A DNA stretch of 5,733 nt from Pseudomonadota bacterium. GTDB taxonomy: Bacteria > Pseudomonadota > Gammaproteobacteria > Pseudomonadales > UBA5518. The position numbers were made by a program, and so were the translations under genes. Each line of letters opens with the position of its first letter. The first letter of the stretch is position 1. The stretch is taken from the NCBI GenBank assembly GCA_022705125.1, contig JAKJFB010000200.1, positions 1 through 5,733 of the forward strand, given 5' to 3'. This document shows, one piece after another, positions 1 to 5,733 of this stretch. Under the pieces are notes generated by a model, which ran no database searches, was not told where the DNA came from, and worked only from the letters and a program-made list of their open reading frames with translations.

Positions 1-533
1 TGCCTGAAGCCGAACTCGTCGGTGGGCTTGCGCGTGATGTAGTTCACGGCGCCTGCGGTCGCGTTGCGACCGTACAGCGTCCCCTGCGGGCCGCGCAGCA
101 CCTCGATGCGCTCCAGGTCCGCGACGTCGAACACGGCACCCACCGTCTTGCTCATGAAGACGCCGTCGATGTAGAACCCGACCTTCGGGTCGGCGAGCAG
201 CGAGGTCTCGCCCTGGCCTACGCCGCGGATGGAGATGTTCATGTTGGAATTCGAGGAGGGCTGCTTCTGGATCGAGACGTTGGGGGCGAAGTCGCCTACT
301 TGCGAAACGTCGAATACACCGAGATCGTTGAGCCTGTCGGTGGTGAAAGCGGTGATCGCGATCGGGGTGTCCTGCAGGGACTGCTCGCGGCGCTGCGCCG
401 TGACAATGACTTCCTCGAGAGCGCTGGCCCGTGCGTCCTGGGCCGAGGCGGGAAGGGCGACGCCGCCCGTGGCGGCAATGGCGAGAGCGAGCGCGCTGGC
501 GCGGTACTTGGGTGCGGAAACAATGGTCGGCAT
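1..533 (-). CDS. TonB-dependent outer-membrane receptor, N-terminal part (runs off the window)
   Basis: The reverse strand from an ATG at 533-531 reads open to the window edge, giving 177 residues of the signal peptide, TonB box and most of the plug domain; the beta-barrel lies outside. Residues 1-31 form a Sec signal peptide: Lys9 and Arg11, a hydrophobic stretch at 13-27, and a PASA/Q cleavage site after Ala31. A TonB box follows at about 40-46 (EEVIVTA, then QRRE). The plug shows IRGVG at 102-106, YIDGVF at 121-126 and the family hallmark LRGPQGTLYGRN at 146-157, then AGAVNYITRKP. Such receptors use TonB-ExbBD energy to import siderophores, cobalamin, glycans or hydrophobic compounds. The ligand cannot be read from the plug. 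The EEVIVTAQRREQ style is common in environmental Proteobacteria with many receptors. The start is supported by an AGAGGTGA ribosome-binding site just upstream. The gene is divergent from the flavin oxidoreductase gene. Confidence 0.93.
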   Translation of the reverse strand, partial: MPTIVSAPKYRASALALAIAATGGVALPASAQDARASALEEVIVTAQRREQSLQDTPIAITAFTTDRLNDLGVFDVSQVGDFAPNVSIQKQPSSNSNMNISIRGVGQGETSLLADPKVGFYIDGVFMSKTVGAVFDVADLERIEVLRGPQGTLYGRNATAGAVNYITRKPTDEFGFR

Positions 534-792
534 GAGTCACCTCTGGCGTCTGGTTTTGTTTATATCGACAGGCAGATTCGAGACCGGCCACCGCTTGTGG
601 CGACGCCACGACCGATCCTGTTGCAGTATGTACCCAAATGGGGCTGCGCGCGAGTCCCTGTGCCGGCACGCCGGGCTAATCCAAATGAAGCAGGACAGCA
701 GTCGCGCCGCCTGCAAAGATCGTGCGGTTAGATGGCGCCGTCCGCCATGACCAACGATCGATTCCAATAACCCGCAGGAGTAGAGAGCAGAC
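534..792. other. Divergent intergenic region between receptor and LLM oxidoreductase
   Basis: This 259-base spacer must hold the promoters of both divergent genes. No convincing paired -35/-10 boxes were found for either direction. A TATAAA on the reverse strand (564-559) could be a -10 box for the receptor, but nothing resembling TTGACA lies 16-18 bases upstream of it. A small perfect hairpin, GTGGC/GCCAC (597-601 with 605-609), lies in the middle and may be chance. The short reading frames crossing it lack ribosome-binding sites and recognisable protein features. Confidence 0.5.
537..544 (-). promoter_or_regulatory. Ribosome-binding site of the TonB-dependent receptor
   Basis: On the reverse strand this reads AGAGGTGA, with the GAGG core 6 bases before the ATG at 533-531. 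It supports the signal-peptide-bearing start of the receptor. Confidence 0.7.
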
Positions 793-1917
793 ATGAAATT
801 TTCGATCATTTACGAAGCGCAGATGGTGGACACCTCGCCGGAGAGCGAGCAGCGCTGTTTCCTCGAATGCGTGGAGCAGGCGGTGTACGCCGAGAAGATG
901 GGCTTCGACACCGTCTGGGCCGTGGAGCACACCGCGCTCACGCAGTACGCGCACATGTCGGCGCCGGAGACCTTCCTCGCCTACCTCGCCGGCCGCACCA
1001 CCACGCTGGGCATCGGCCACGGCGTGGTCTGCCTGCCGCCGGCGATGAACCATCCGGTGAAGGTGGCCGAGCGCATCGCCACGCTCGACATCCTCTCGGG
1101 CGGACGCGTGCACTTCGGCATGGGCAAGGGCGGCACGCAGCAGGAGGCCGGCACCTTCGGCTACGACCTGAACGAACTGCAGCCGATGATCGACGAGTCG
1201 ATGTACCTGATTCCGAAGATCTTCGTGAACGAGGAGATCGAGCACGACGGCACCTACGTCAAGATCCCGCGCCGTCCGATTCATCCCAAGCCGAAGCAGA
1301 CGCCGCACCCGCCGCTCTACTACGCCTGCACGCGCGAAGCCACGCTGCAGCTCGCGGGCTCGCGCGGCATCGGCGCGCTGGTGCTCGGTTTCAGCGGTCC
1401 GGACGAGATCGCGCGCAAGAACGCGATCTACCGCGAGCATTTCCGCAATCGCAAGCCGGAAGAGCAGGTCGGCTACCGTCCCACCGAGCACCTCGCGGCG
1501 CTGTGCGCGGCCTGCGTGCTGGACGATCGTGACGAAGCGCGCCGCATCGGCCTGCGTGGCCAGCGCTTCTTCGCCGAGGCCATTGCGCACTGGTACCAGG
1601 GCGGGCCGAAGCCGACGGTCGACGAGGAACTCAGCGCCGAGGAGCACGCCGCCGTGCTGGCCAAGGGCAAGGAGCAGGTGATCACCTACCTGTCGGAGGA
1701 AAAGATCACCGCGGGCGACGAGCACACCAGCAACTACACGGTGGCGCAGGACGCCTACGGCACTGCCGAGGACTGCATCCGCTACGTCACGCGGCTGCAG
1801 GAGGCCGGCGCCGACGAGATCCTGTTCATGTTCCAGATGGGAGGCATCCCGCACGCGGCGATCATGGAGACCATCCGCAACATCGGGGAGAAGGTGATCC
1901 CGCATTTTCGCGGCTGA
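793..1917 (+). CDS. LLM class (luciferase-like) flavin-dependent oxidoreductase
   Basis: A complete 374-residue protein of the bacterial-luciferase-like TIM-barrel superfamily. Members use reduced FMN or F420, either as monooxygenases (alkanes, nitrilotriacetate, sulfonates) or as F420-dependent dehydrogenases/reductases; it is probably cytosolic, as no signal peptide or membrane segment is seen. The N-terminal strand MKFSIIYEAQ is typical. GFDTVWAVEH (37-46) carries the Glu-His pair found after strand 2 in the family. The segment TLGIGHGVVCLPP and then HPVKVAERIATLDILSGGRV lead into RVHFGMGKG (105-113), the conserved core signature. SRGIGALVLGF further on resembles the strand near the flavin phosphate. 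A polar insert with many Glu and Lys residues lies around 280-310. Substrate and cofactor cannot be told apart from the sequence. An AGGAG at 776-780 is 12 bases from the ATG, longer than usual; the nearer GAGAG is a weak alternative. A strong terminator follows the gene, so it appears to be transcribed alone. Confidence 0.9.
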   Translation: MKFSIIYEAQMVDTSPESEQRCFLECVEQAVYAEKMGFDTVWAVEHTALTQYAHMSAPETFLAYLAGRTTTLGIGHGVVCLPPAMNHPVKVAERIATLDILSGGRVHFGMGKGGTQQEAGTFGYDLNELQPMIDESMYLIPKIFVNEEIEHDGTYVKIPRRPIHPKPKQTPHPPLYYACTREATLQLAGSRGIGALVLGFSGPDEIARKNAIYREHFRNRKPEEQVGYRPTEHLAALCAACVLDDRDEARRIGLRGQRFFAEAIAHWYQGGPKPTVDEELSAEEHAAVLAKGKEQVITYLSEEKITAGDEHTSNYTVAQDAYGTAEDCIRYVTRLQEAGADEILFMFQMGGIPHAAIMETIRNIGEKVIPHFRG

Positions 1918-1929
1918 TCCCTTCTGCGG

Positions 1930-1951
1930 CCGCCGGCGTATCAGCCGGCGG
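1930..1951 (+). other. GC-rich hairpin just after the LLM gene
   Basis: CCGCCGGC (1930-1937) pairs perfectly with GCCGGCGG (1944-1951) around a 6-base GTATCA loop. It begins 13 bases after the stop codon and has no T tract after it, so by itself it is not a canonical intrinsic terminator. It may protect the 3' end of the mRNA or assist the terminator downstream. Confidence 0.6.
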
Positions 1952-1973
1952 TGTCTCGCCGGGTGTGCGTAAC

Positions 1974-2019
1974 GGCCGGCACGGGGTTTCCGCAGGAAAT
2001 CGCGTGCCGGCCTTTTTTT
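1974..2019 (+). terminator. Rho-independent terminator of the LLM oxidoreductase gene
   Basis: GGCCGGCACG (1974-1983) is perfectly complementary to CGTGCCGGCC (2003-2012), giving a 10-bp GC-rich stem followed at once by seven T (2013-2019). The 19-base loop holds a nested hairpin, TTTCC/GGAAA (1987-1991 with 1995-1999) around GCA, which would extend the helix after a small internal loop. The T tract lies on the plus-strand side only, so it should stop transcription from the LLM gene and separate it from icmF. Confidence 0.9.
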
Positions 2020-2041
2020 GGTCTCGGCATCTATATTGACC

Positions 2042-2056
2042 TATTGTCGGACAATA
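2042..2056. promoter_or_regulatory. Operator-like perfect palindrome upstream of icmF
   Basis: TATTGTC-G-GACAATA is a perfect 7+1+7 inverted repeat, 111 bases before the icmF start. Its core TTGTCGGACAA fits the TNGTNNNACNA pattern known for FadR/FCD-type GntR repressors, which often control acyl-CoA, propionate and organic-acid genes. It is AT-rich in otherwise GC-rich DNA. Possible promoter elements overlap it: TATATT at 2032-2037 as a -10 box would place the start site inside the palindrome, or TTGACC at 2036-2041 could be a -35 box with only a weak -10 (CAAATT, 2060-2065). Either geometry suits repression. The regulator is not in this window, and the assignment to the GntR family is inference from the site alone. 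Confidence 0.6.
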
Positions 2057-2153
2057 TGGCAAATTGACGATGCGAAGTGTCGCGCCTGCCTGTGCGCGCG
2101 CCGCCGATCAGTCGTCGGCATGAATGTCGACTCACATTTTCGATATCGCCAGC

Positions 2154-2158
2154 GGAGG
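2154..2158 (+). promoter_or_regulatory. Ribosome-binding site that fixes the icmF start
   Basis: GGAGG lies 8 bases before the ATG at 2167. It selects that start over an in-frame GTG at 2077, which would add 30 residues (Arg/Pro-rich at first) with no resemblance to the family and has no ribosome-binding site. Confidence 0.85.
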
Positions 2159-2166
2159 AACAGCCC

Positions 2167-5100
2167 ATGGCCATCGCATCCACGCAGAGTATCGCCGAGG
2201 CGCGCAGCGAGTCCGCCAAGCCGCTGCGCTTCGTGACCGCCGCCTCGCTGTTCGACGGGCACGACGCCGCCATCAACGTGATGCGCCGCCTGATCCAGGC
2301 GCAGGGCGCCGAGGTGATCCATCTCGGGCACAACCGCGGCGTGCGCGAGATCGTGCGCGCGGCGTTGCAGGAAGACGCCGATGGCATCGCGATCAGCTCC
2401 TACCAGGGCGGGCACGTGGAGTTCTTCCGCTACATGGTCGACATGCTGCGCGAGAACAACGCCGCGCACATCCGCGTGTTCGGCGGCGGCGGCGGCACGA
2501 TCACGCCCGAGGAGATCGACGAGCTGCAGGCCTACGGCGTCGAGCGCATCTACCACCCGCGCGACGGCATGCAGCTCGGCCTGGTCGGCATGATCGAGGA
2601 CCTGGTGCAGCGCACGGCGGCCGTGCGCAAGCCGCCGGTGCGCCCCGACAGCATCCGTATCGACGACGAGATCGCGGTGGCGCAGATGGTCTCGGCGATC
2701 GAGGAAGGACTGCTCGGGGAGAGCGAACTCGCGCGCCTGCGCAAGGAGTGGACCCTGCGCGCCGGCCAGGTGCCGGTTGTTGGCATCACCGGTACCGGCG
2801 GGGCCGGCAAGAGCAGCTTCACCGACGAACTGCTGGCGCGCCTGCTGCGCCAGTTCCCGGAGCGGCGCATCGCGGTGCTCGCGGTCGACCCCACGCGCCG
2901 GCGCACCGGCGGCGCGCTGCTCGGCGATCGCATCCGCATGAACAGCCTCGATTCGGCGCGCATCTACATGCGCTCGATGGCGACGCGGCGCCAGCACCTC
3001 GCCACCAGCGAGATGCTCGGCGACGTGAGCCTGTTCCTGAAGTCGCTCGGCTTCGACATGGTCCTCATCGAGACTGCCGGCATCGGCCAGAGCGATTCCG
3101 AGATCGTCGACCTGGTGGATTTCTCGATGTACGTGATGACCAGCGAGTACGGCGCGGCGAGCCAGCTCGAGAAGATCGACATGATCGACTTCGCCGACAT
3201 GATCGTGCTGAACAAGTTCGACAAGCGCGGCGCCGAGGACGCGCTGCGCGACGTGCGCAAGCAGTGGCGGCGCAACCACAATGAGTTCGCGCTGGCCGAC
3301 GAGCAGGTTCCCGTGTATCCCACGATCGCAAGCCAGTTCAACGACCCCGGCGTGAACTGGGTTTTCCACGAGCTTTGCACGCGCATGGTGGCCAAGCTGA
3401 AGCTCGACGCCACGCGCTGGGCGCCCGCGATCGACGTCACGCTGCGCGAGCCGAAATCCGTGGCGCTGATTCCCGGTGCCCGCGTGCGCTACCTCGCGGA
3501 GATCGCCGAGCAGGGCCGCGGCGTGAACGCCGCCGCGCTGCACCAGGCCGAACTCGCCGACCGCGCGCAGCACCTGCACGAGGCGCTGCGCGAGCTCGCC
3601 GACCCGCTGCTGCCGCCGGCGCTGGTCGGCTACGCGCCCGAGGCGCTCACCGCTGCGCACGCCGACAACAGCCTGCGCGTGCTGCGCCAGCGCTACCAGG
3701 CCACGCTCGACGAGCTGACGGCCGATTCGCTGAAGCTGCTGCGCGAGTGGCCGGCGCGCCTCGAGGGCATCCGCACGCCGCAGTACAGCTACACCGTGCG
3801 TGGCAAGGAGATCCGCGGCGACAACTACAAGGAGAGCCTGAGCCGGCTGCAGATCCCGAAGATCGGCGCGCCGCGCTATTCGAGCTGGGGCGAACTGCTG
3901 GTGTTCCTGCTGAAGGAGAACCTGCCCGGCTACTATCCCTACACTGCGGGCGTGTTCCCGTATCGTCGCGAAGGCGAGGATCCGACGCGCATGTTCGCCG
4001 GTGAGGGCACACCCGAGCGCACCAATCGTCGCTTCCACTTCGTGGCGCGCGGCCAGCCCGCCAACCGCCTTTCGACGGCCTTTGACTCGGTCACGCTCTA
4101 CGGCGAGGACCCCGCCGTGCGCCCCGACATCTATGGCAAGGTCGGCAACAGCGGGGTATCTATCGCTACCGTTGATGACTTGAAGAAGCTCTACTCGGGC
4201 TTCGACCTGTGCGATCCCTCGACCTCGGTGTCGATGACGATCAACGGCCCGGCGCCGATGATCCTCGCCTTCTTCATGAACGCCGCGATCGACCAGCAGG
4301 TCGAGAAGCATCTGAAGACCACGGGCCAGTGGGAGGCCGCGCAAGGGAAGATCGAGGCGTACTTCGCCGGCCGCGAGCGCCCGCGCTACGCGGGCGCGCT
4401 GCCCGAAGGCAACGACGGGCTGGGTCTCGGGCTGCTCGGCATTTCCGGCGACAAGGTGGTGGACGCCGAGACCTACGCGGCGATTCGTGCGAAGACGCTG
4501 GCCACCGTGCGCGGTACCGTGCAGGCCGATATCCTGAAGGAAGACCAGGCGCAGAACACCTGCATCTTCAGTACCGGCTTCGCGATGAAGATGATGGGCG
4601 ACGTTCAGGAGTTCTTCATCGCCAACGATGTCAGGAACTACTACTCCGTCTCGATCAGCGGCTACCACATCGCGGAGGCGGGCGCGAACCCGATCTCGCA
4701 GCTCGCCTTCACGCTGTCGAACGGCTTCACGATCGTGGAGTACTACCTCGCGCGCGGCATGCAGGTCGATGACTTCGCGCCGAACCTGAGTTTCTTCTTC
4801 TCCAACGGCATGGACCCGGAGTACACGGTGATCGGGCGCGTGGCGCGTCGCATCTGGGCGCGCGCGATGAAGGAGCGTTACGGCGCGAGCGCGCGCAGCC
4901 AGATGCTGAAGTACCACATCCAGACCTCGGGGCGCAGCCTGCACGCGCAGGAGATGAGCTTCAACGACATCCGCACCACGCTGCAGGCGCTCTATGCCCT
5001 GTTCGACAACTGCAACAGCCTGCACACCAATGCCTACGACGAGGCGATCACCACGCCGACCGAGGAGAGCGTGCGCCGTGCGGTGGCGATCCAGCTCGTG

Positions 5101-5613
5101 ATCAACCGCGAGCTGGGGCTGAACTTCTGCGAGAACCCCTGGCAGGGCTCGTTCATCGTCGAGGAACTGACGGACCTGGTCGAGGAGGCGGTGTACGCGG
5201 AGTTCGAGCGCATCTCGGAGCGCGGCGGCGTGCTGGGTGCGATGGACACGATGTACCAGCGCTCGAAGATCCAGGAGGAAAGCCTGTACTACGAGGGCAG
5301 GAAGCACGACGGCAGCCTGCCGCTGATCGGCGTGAACACCTTCCTGCCGCCGCCCGGGCAGGAGGAGAAGATCGAGGAGCGCGAGTTGATGCGCTCGAGC
5401 GAGGAAGAGAAGCGCCAGCAGATCGACAATCTCGCGGCGTTTCACGCGCGTCACGCGGCCGAGACGCACGAGGCACTGGCAACGCTGCAGCGCGTGGCCG
5501 AGCAGCGCGGCAACCTGTTCGCCGAGATGATGGAAGCCGTGAAGGTCGCCTCGCTCGGGCAGGTCTCGGGGGCGCTGTACGAGGTGGGCGGGATCTACCG
5601 GCGCAACATGTAA
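2167..5613 (+). CDS. icmF: IcmF: fused coenzyme B12-dependent isobutyryl-CoA mutase with G-protein chaperone
   Basis: A complete 1148-residue fusion that interconverts isobutyryl-CoA and n-butyryl-CoA by an adenosylcobalamin radical mechanism; its GTPase domain gates cofactor loading and repair. Domain order is that of IcmF. (1) B12-binding domain, about 20-155: LFDGHD with the cobalt-ligand candidate His32, SSYQGGH, and five glycines at 106-110. (2) MeaB-like G domain from about 199: P-loop GTGGAGKS (209-216), [24 protein letters not shown] (302-310), base-specificity NKFD (349-352). (3) Helical linker, about 420-540. (4) Mutase TIM barrel, about 540-1148: PYTAGVFPY (591-599), catalytic SISGYH with His834, [22 protein letters not shown], ending [10 protein letters not shown]. 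Phe610 (RMFAGEG) and Gln796 (QAQNTCIF) occupy the positions that are Tyr and Arg in methylmalonyl-CoA mutase, as expected for isobutyryl-CoA mutase. All key motifs look intact. Related acyl-CoA substrates such as isovaleryl/pivalyl-CoA are possible. The gene appears monocistronic here, with its own operator-like site upstream. Confidence 0.97.
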   Translation: MAIASTQSIAEARSESAKPLRFVTAASLFDGHDAAINVMRRLIQAQGAEVIHLGHNRGVREIVRAALQEDADGIAISSYQGGHVEFFRYMVDMLRENNAAHIRVFGGGGGTITPEEIDELQAYGVERIYHPRDGMQLGLVGMIEDLVQRTAAVRKPPVRPDSIRIDDEIAVAQMVSAIEEGLLGESELARLRKEWTLRAGQVPVVGITGTGGAGKSSFTDELLARLLRQFPERRIAVLAVDPTRRRTGGALLGDRIRMNSLDSARIYMRSMATRRQHLATSEMLGDVSLFLKSLGFDMVLIETAGIGQSDSEIVDLVDFSMYVMTSEYGAASQLEKIDMIDFADMIVLNKFDKRGAEDALRDVRKQWRRNHNEFALADEQVPVYPTIASQFNDPGVNWVFHELCTRMVAKLKLDATRWAPAIDVTLREPKSVALIPGARVRYLAEIAEQGRGVNAAALHQAELADRAQHLHEALRELADPLLPPALVGYAPEALTAAHADNSLRVLRQRYQATLDELTADSLKLLREWPARLEGIRTPQYSYTVRGKEIRGDNYKESLSRLQIPKIGAPRYSSWGELLVFLLKENLPGYYPYTAGVFPYRREGEDPTRMFAGEGTPERTNRRFHFVARGQPANRLSTAFDSVTLYGEDPAVRPDIYGKVGNSGVSIATVDDLKKLYSGFDLCDPSTSVSMTINGPAPMILAFFMNAAIDQQVEKHLKTTGQWEAAQGKIEAYFAGRERPRYAGALPEGNDGLGLGLLGISGDKVVDAETYAAIRAKTLATVRGTVQADILKEDQAQNTCIFSTGFAMKMMGDVQEFFIANDVRNYYSVSISGYHIAEAGANPISQLAFTLSNGFTIVEYYLARGMQVDDFAPNLSFFFSNGMDPEYTVIGRVARRIWARAMKERYGASARSQMLKYHIQTSGRSLHAQEMSFNDIRTTLQALYALFDNCNSLHTNAYDEAITTPTEESVRRAVAIQLVINRELGLNFCENPWQGSFIVEELTDLVEEAVYAEFERISERGGVLGAMDTMYQRSKIQEESLYYEGRKHDGSLPLIGVNTFLPPPGQEEKIEERELMRSSEEEKRQQIDNLAAFHARHAAETHEALATLQRVAEQRGNLFAEMMEAVKVASLGQVSGALYEVGGIYRRNM

Positions 5614-5629
5614 CGCGCCGCTGTGTGGC

Positions 5630-5701
5630 GGGCTGCAGGTCGGGCGGTAGGTCCAGCTTCAGCCCGACAAGGGTTCGGCAACGCCGAACCCGCTGCAGCC
5701 C
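5630..5701. repeat. Three-helix palindromic element after icmF, REP-like
   Basis: Three perfect stems nest into a three-way junction. The outer stem is GGGCTGCAG/CTGCAGCCC (5630-5638 with 5693-5701). Inside it are GTCGGGC/GCCCGAC (5639-5645 with 5662-5668) and GGGTTCGGC/GCCGAACCC (5671-5679 with 5683-5691, loop AAC). Only AA and a single G lie unpaired between the helices. The motif GTAGGTC..GCCCGAC (from 5647) resembles the GTAG-headed palindromes of REP elements in Gammaproteobacteria. No T tract follows, so it is not a classical terminator, although it could stop RNA decay or act with Rho. Only one copy is in the window, so its status as a dispersed repeat is inferred. Confidence 0.6.
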
Positions 5702-5733
5702 CGCTGGCACCAGCGCCAGCATCGCATTCATGC

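Noticed and set aside
229..750. Plus-strand open frames of 173 and 143 codons overlapping the receptor start
   Set aside because: They overlap the well-supported receptor N-terminus (signal peptide, TonB box, plug) on the other strand and show no protein features of their own.
534..792. Cobalamin riboswitch before the receptor, looked for because IcmF needs B12
   Set aside because: The 259-base spacer lacks anything I can recognise as the conserved B12-box core in either orientation. A covariance-model search could settle this, but no claim is made.
676..1905. A 409-codon open frame on the reverse strand opposite the LLM gene
   Set aside because: The plus strand encodes an intact luciferase-like enzyme; the reverse translation is Arg/Leu/His-rich with no family motifs, so it is a shadow frame.
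2077..2166. In-frame GTG start extending IcmF by 30 residues
   Set aside because: There is no ribosome-binding site before it, and the added residues do not resemble the IcmF N-terminus. The ATG at 2167 has GGAGG at ideal spacing.
2041..5469. A 1142-codon open frame on the reverse strand opposite icmF
   Set aside because: It is the antisense shadow expected from GC-rich codon bias. Its translation is low-complexity (rich in Arg, Leu, Ala, His, Val), has no recognisable domain, and lies opposite a clear, intact IcmF.
5703..5720. Small hairpin GCTGGC/GCCAGC near the right edge as a terminator of icmF
   Set aside because: A 6-bp stem with a 6-base loop and no T tract is weak, and competing pairings exist in the same bases.
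5153..5731. Reverse-strand open frame beginning in the tail and running into icmF
   Set aside because: Its first part is just translation of the palindromic REP-like element, the rest is an icmF shadow. Such frames are a common mis-annotation around these repeats.

Overview
The window is high-GC DNA (about two thirds G+C, with strong G/C preference at third codon positions). It comes from a Gram-negative bacterium, as shown by the start of an outer-membrane TonB-dependent receptor with a signal peptide and TonB box. Receptor style and codon use resemble environmental Proteobacteria, most likely a gammaproteobacterium (Steroidobacter/Nevskia-like or marine oligotroph groups). That placement is inference; no rRNA or other marker is present.

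Layout, left to right. (1) Positions 1-533, minus strand: N-terminal 177 residues of a TonB-dependent receptor, cut off by the window edge. (2) Positions 534-792: divergent intergenic region. (3) Positions 793-1917, plus strand: complete 374-aa luciferase-like (LLM class) flavin-dependent oxidoreductase. (4) Positions 1918-2166: two hairpins, the second a strong intrinsic terminator with a 7-T tract, followed by a perfect 15-bp palindrome matching the GntR/FadR-type operator pattern, then a good Shine-Dalgarno. (5) Positions 2167-5613, plus strand: complete 1148-aa IcmF, the fused coenzyme-B12 isobutyryl-CoA mutase with built-in G-protein chaperone. (6) Positions 5614-5733: non-coding tail with a compact three-helix palindromic element resembling a REP-type repeat.

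How the parts may work together. IcmF interconverts isobutyryl-CoA and n-butyryl-CoA, moving branched acyl-CoAs into or out of straight-chain beta-oxidation. The residues that distinguish isobutyryl-CoA mutases from methylmalonyl-CoA mutases (Phe and Gln in place of Tyr and Arg) are both present. The LLM enzyme is a flavin- or F420-dependent oxidoreductase of unknown substrate, and the receptor would import a scarce ligand: a siderophore, a cobalamin-like cofactor or a hydrophobic carbon source. A joint role in catabolism of a branched organic compound is possible but is only a neighbourhood hypothesis. The terminator between the LLM gene and icmF, and the separate operator-like palindrome, indicate that icmF is transcribed from its own regulated promoter rather than as part of an operon with the LLM gene.

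No tRNA, rRNA, CRISPR array, insertion sequence or phage gene was seen. The individual genes belong to known families. The least explained items are the operator-like palindrome before icmF, the three-helix element after it, and the substrate of the LLM enzyme.
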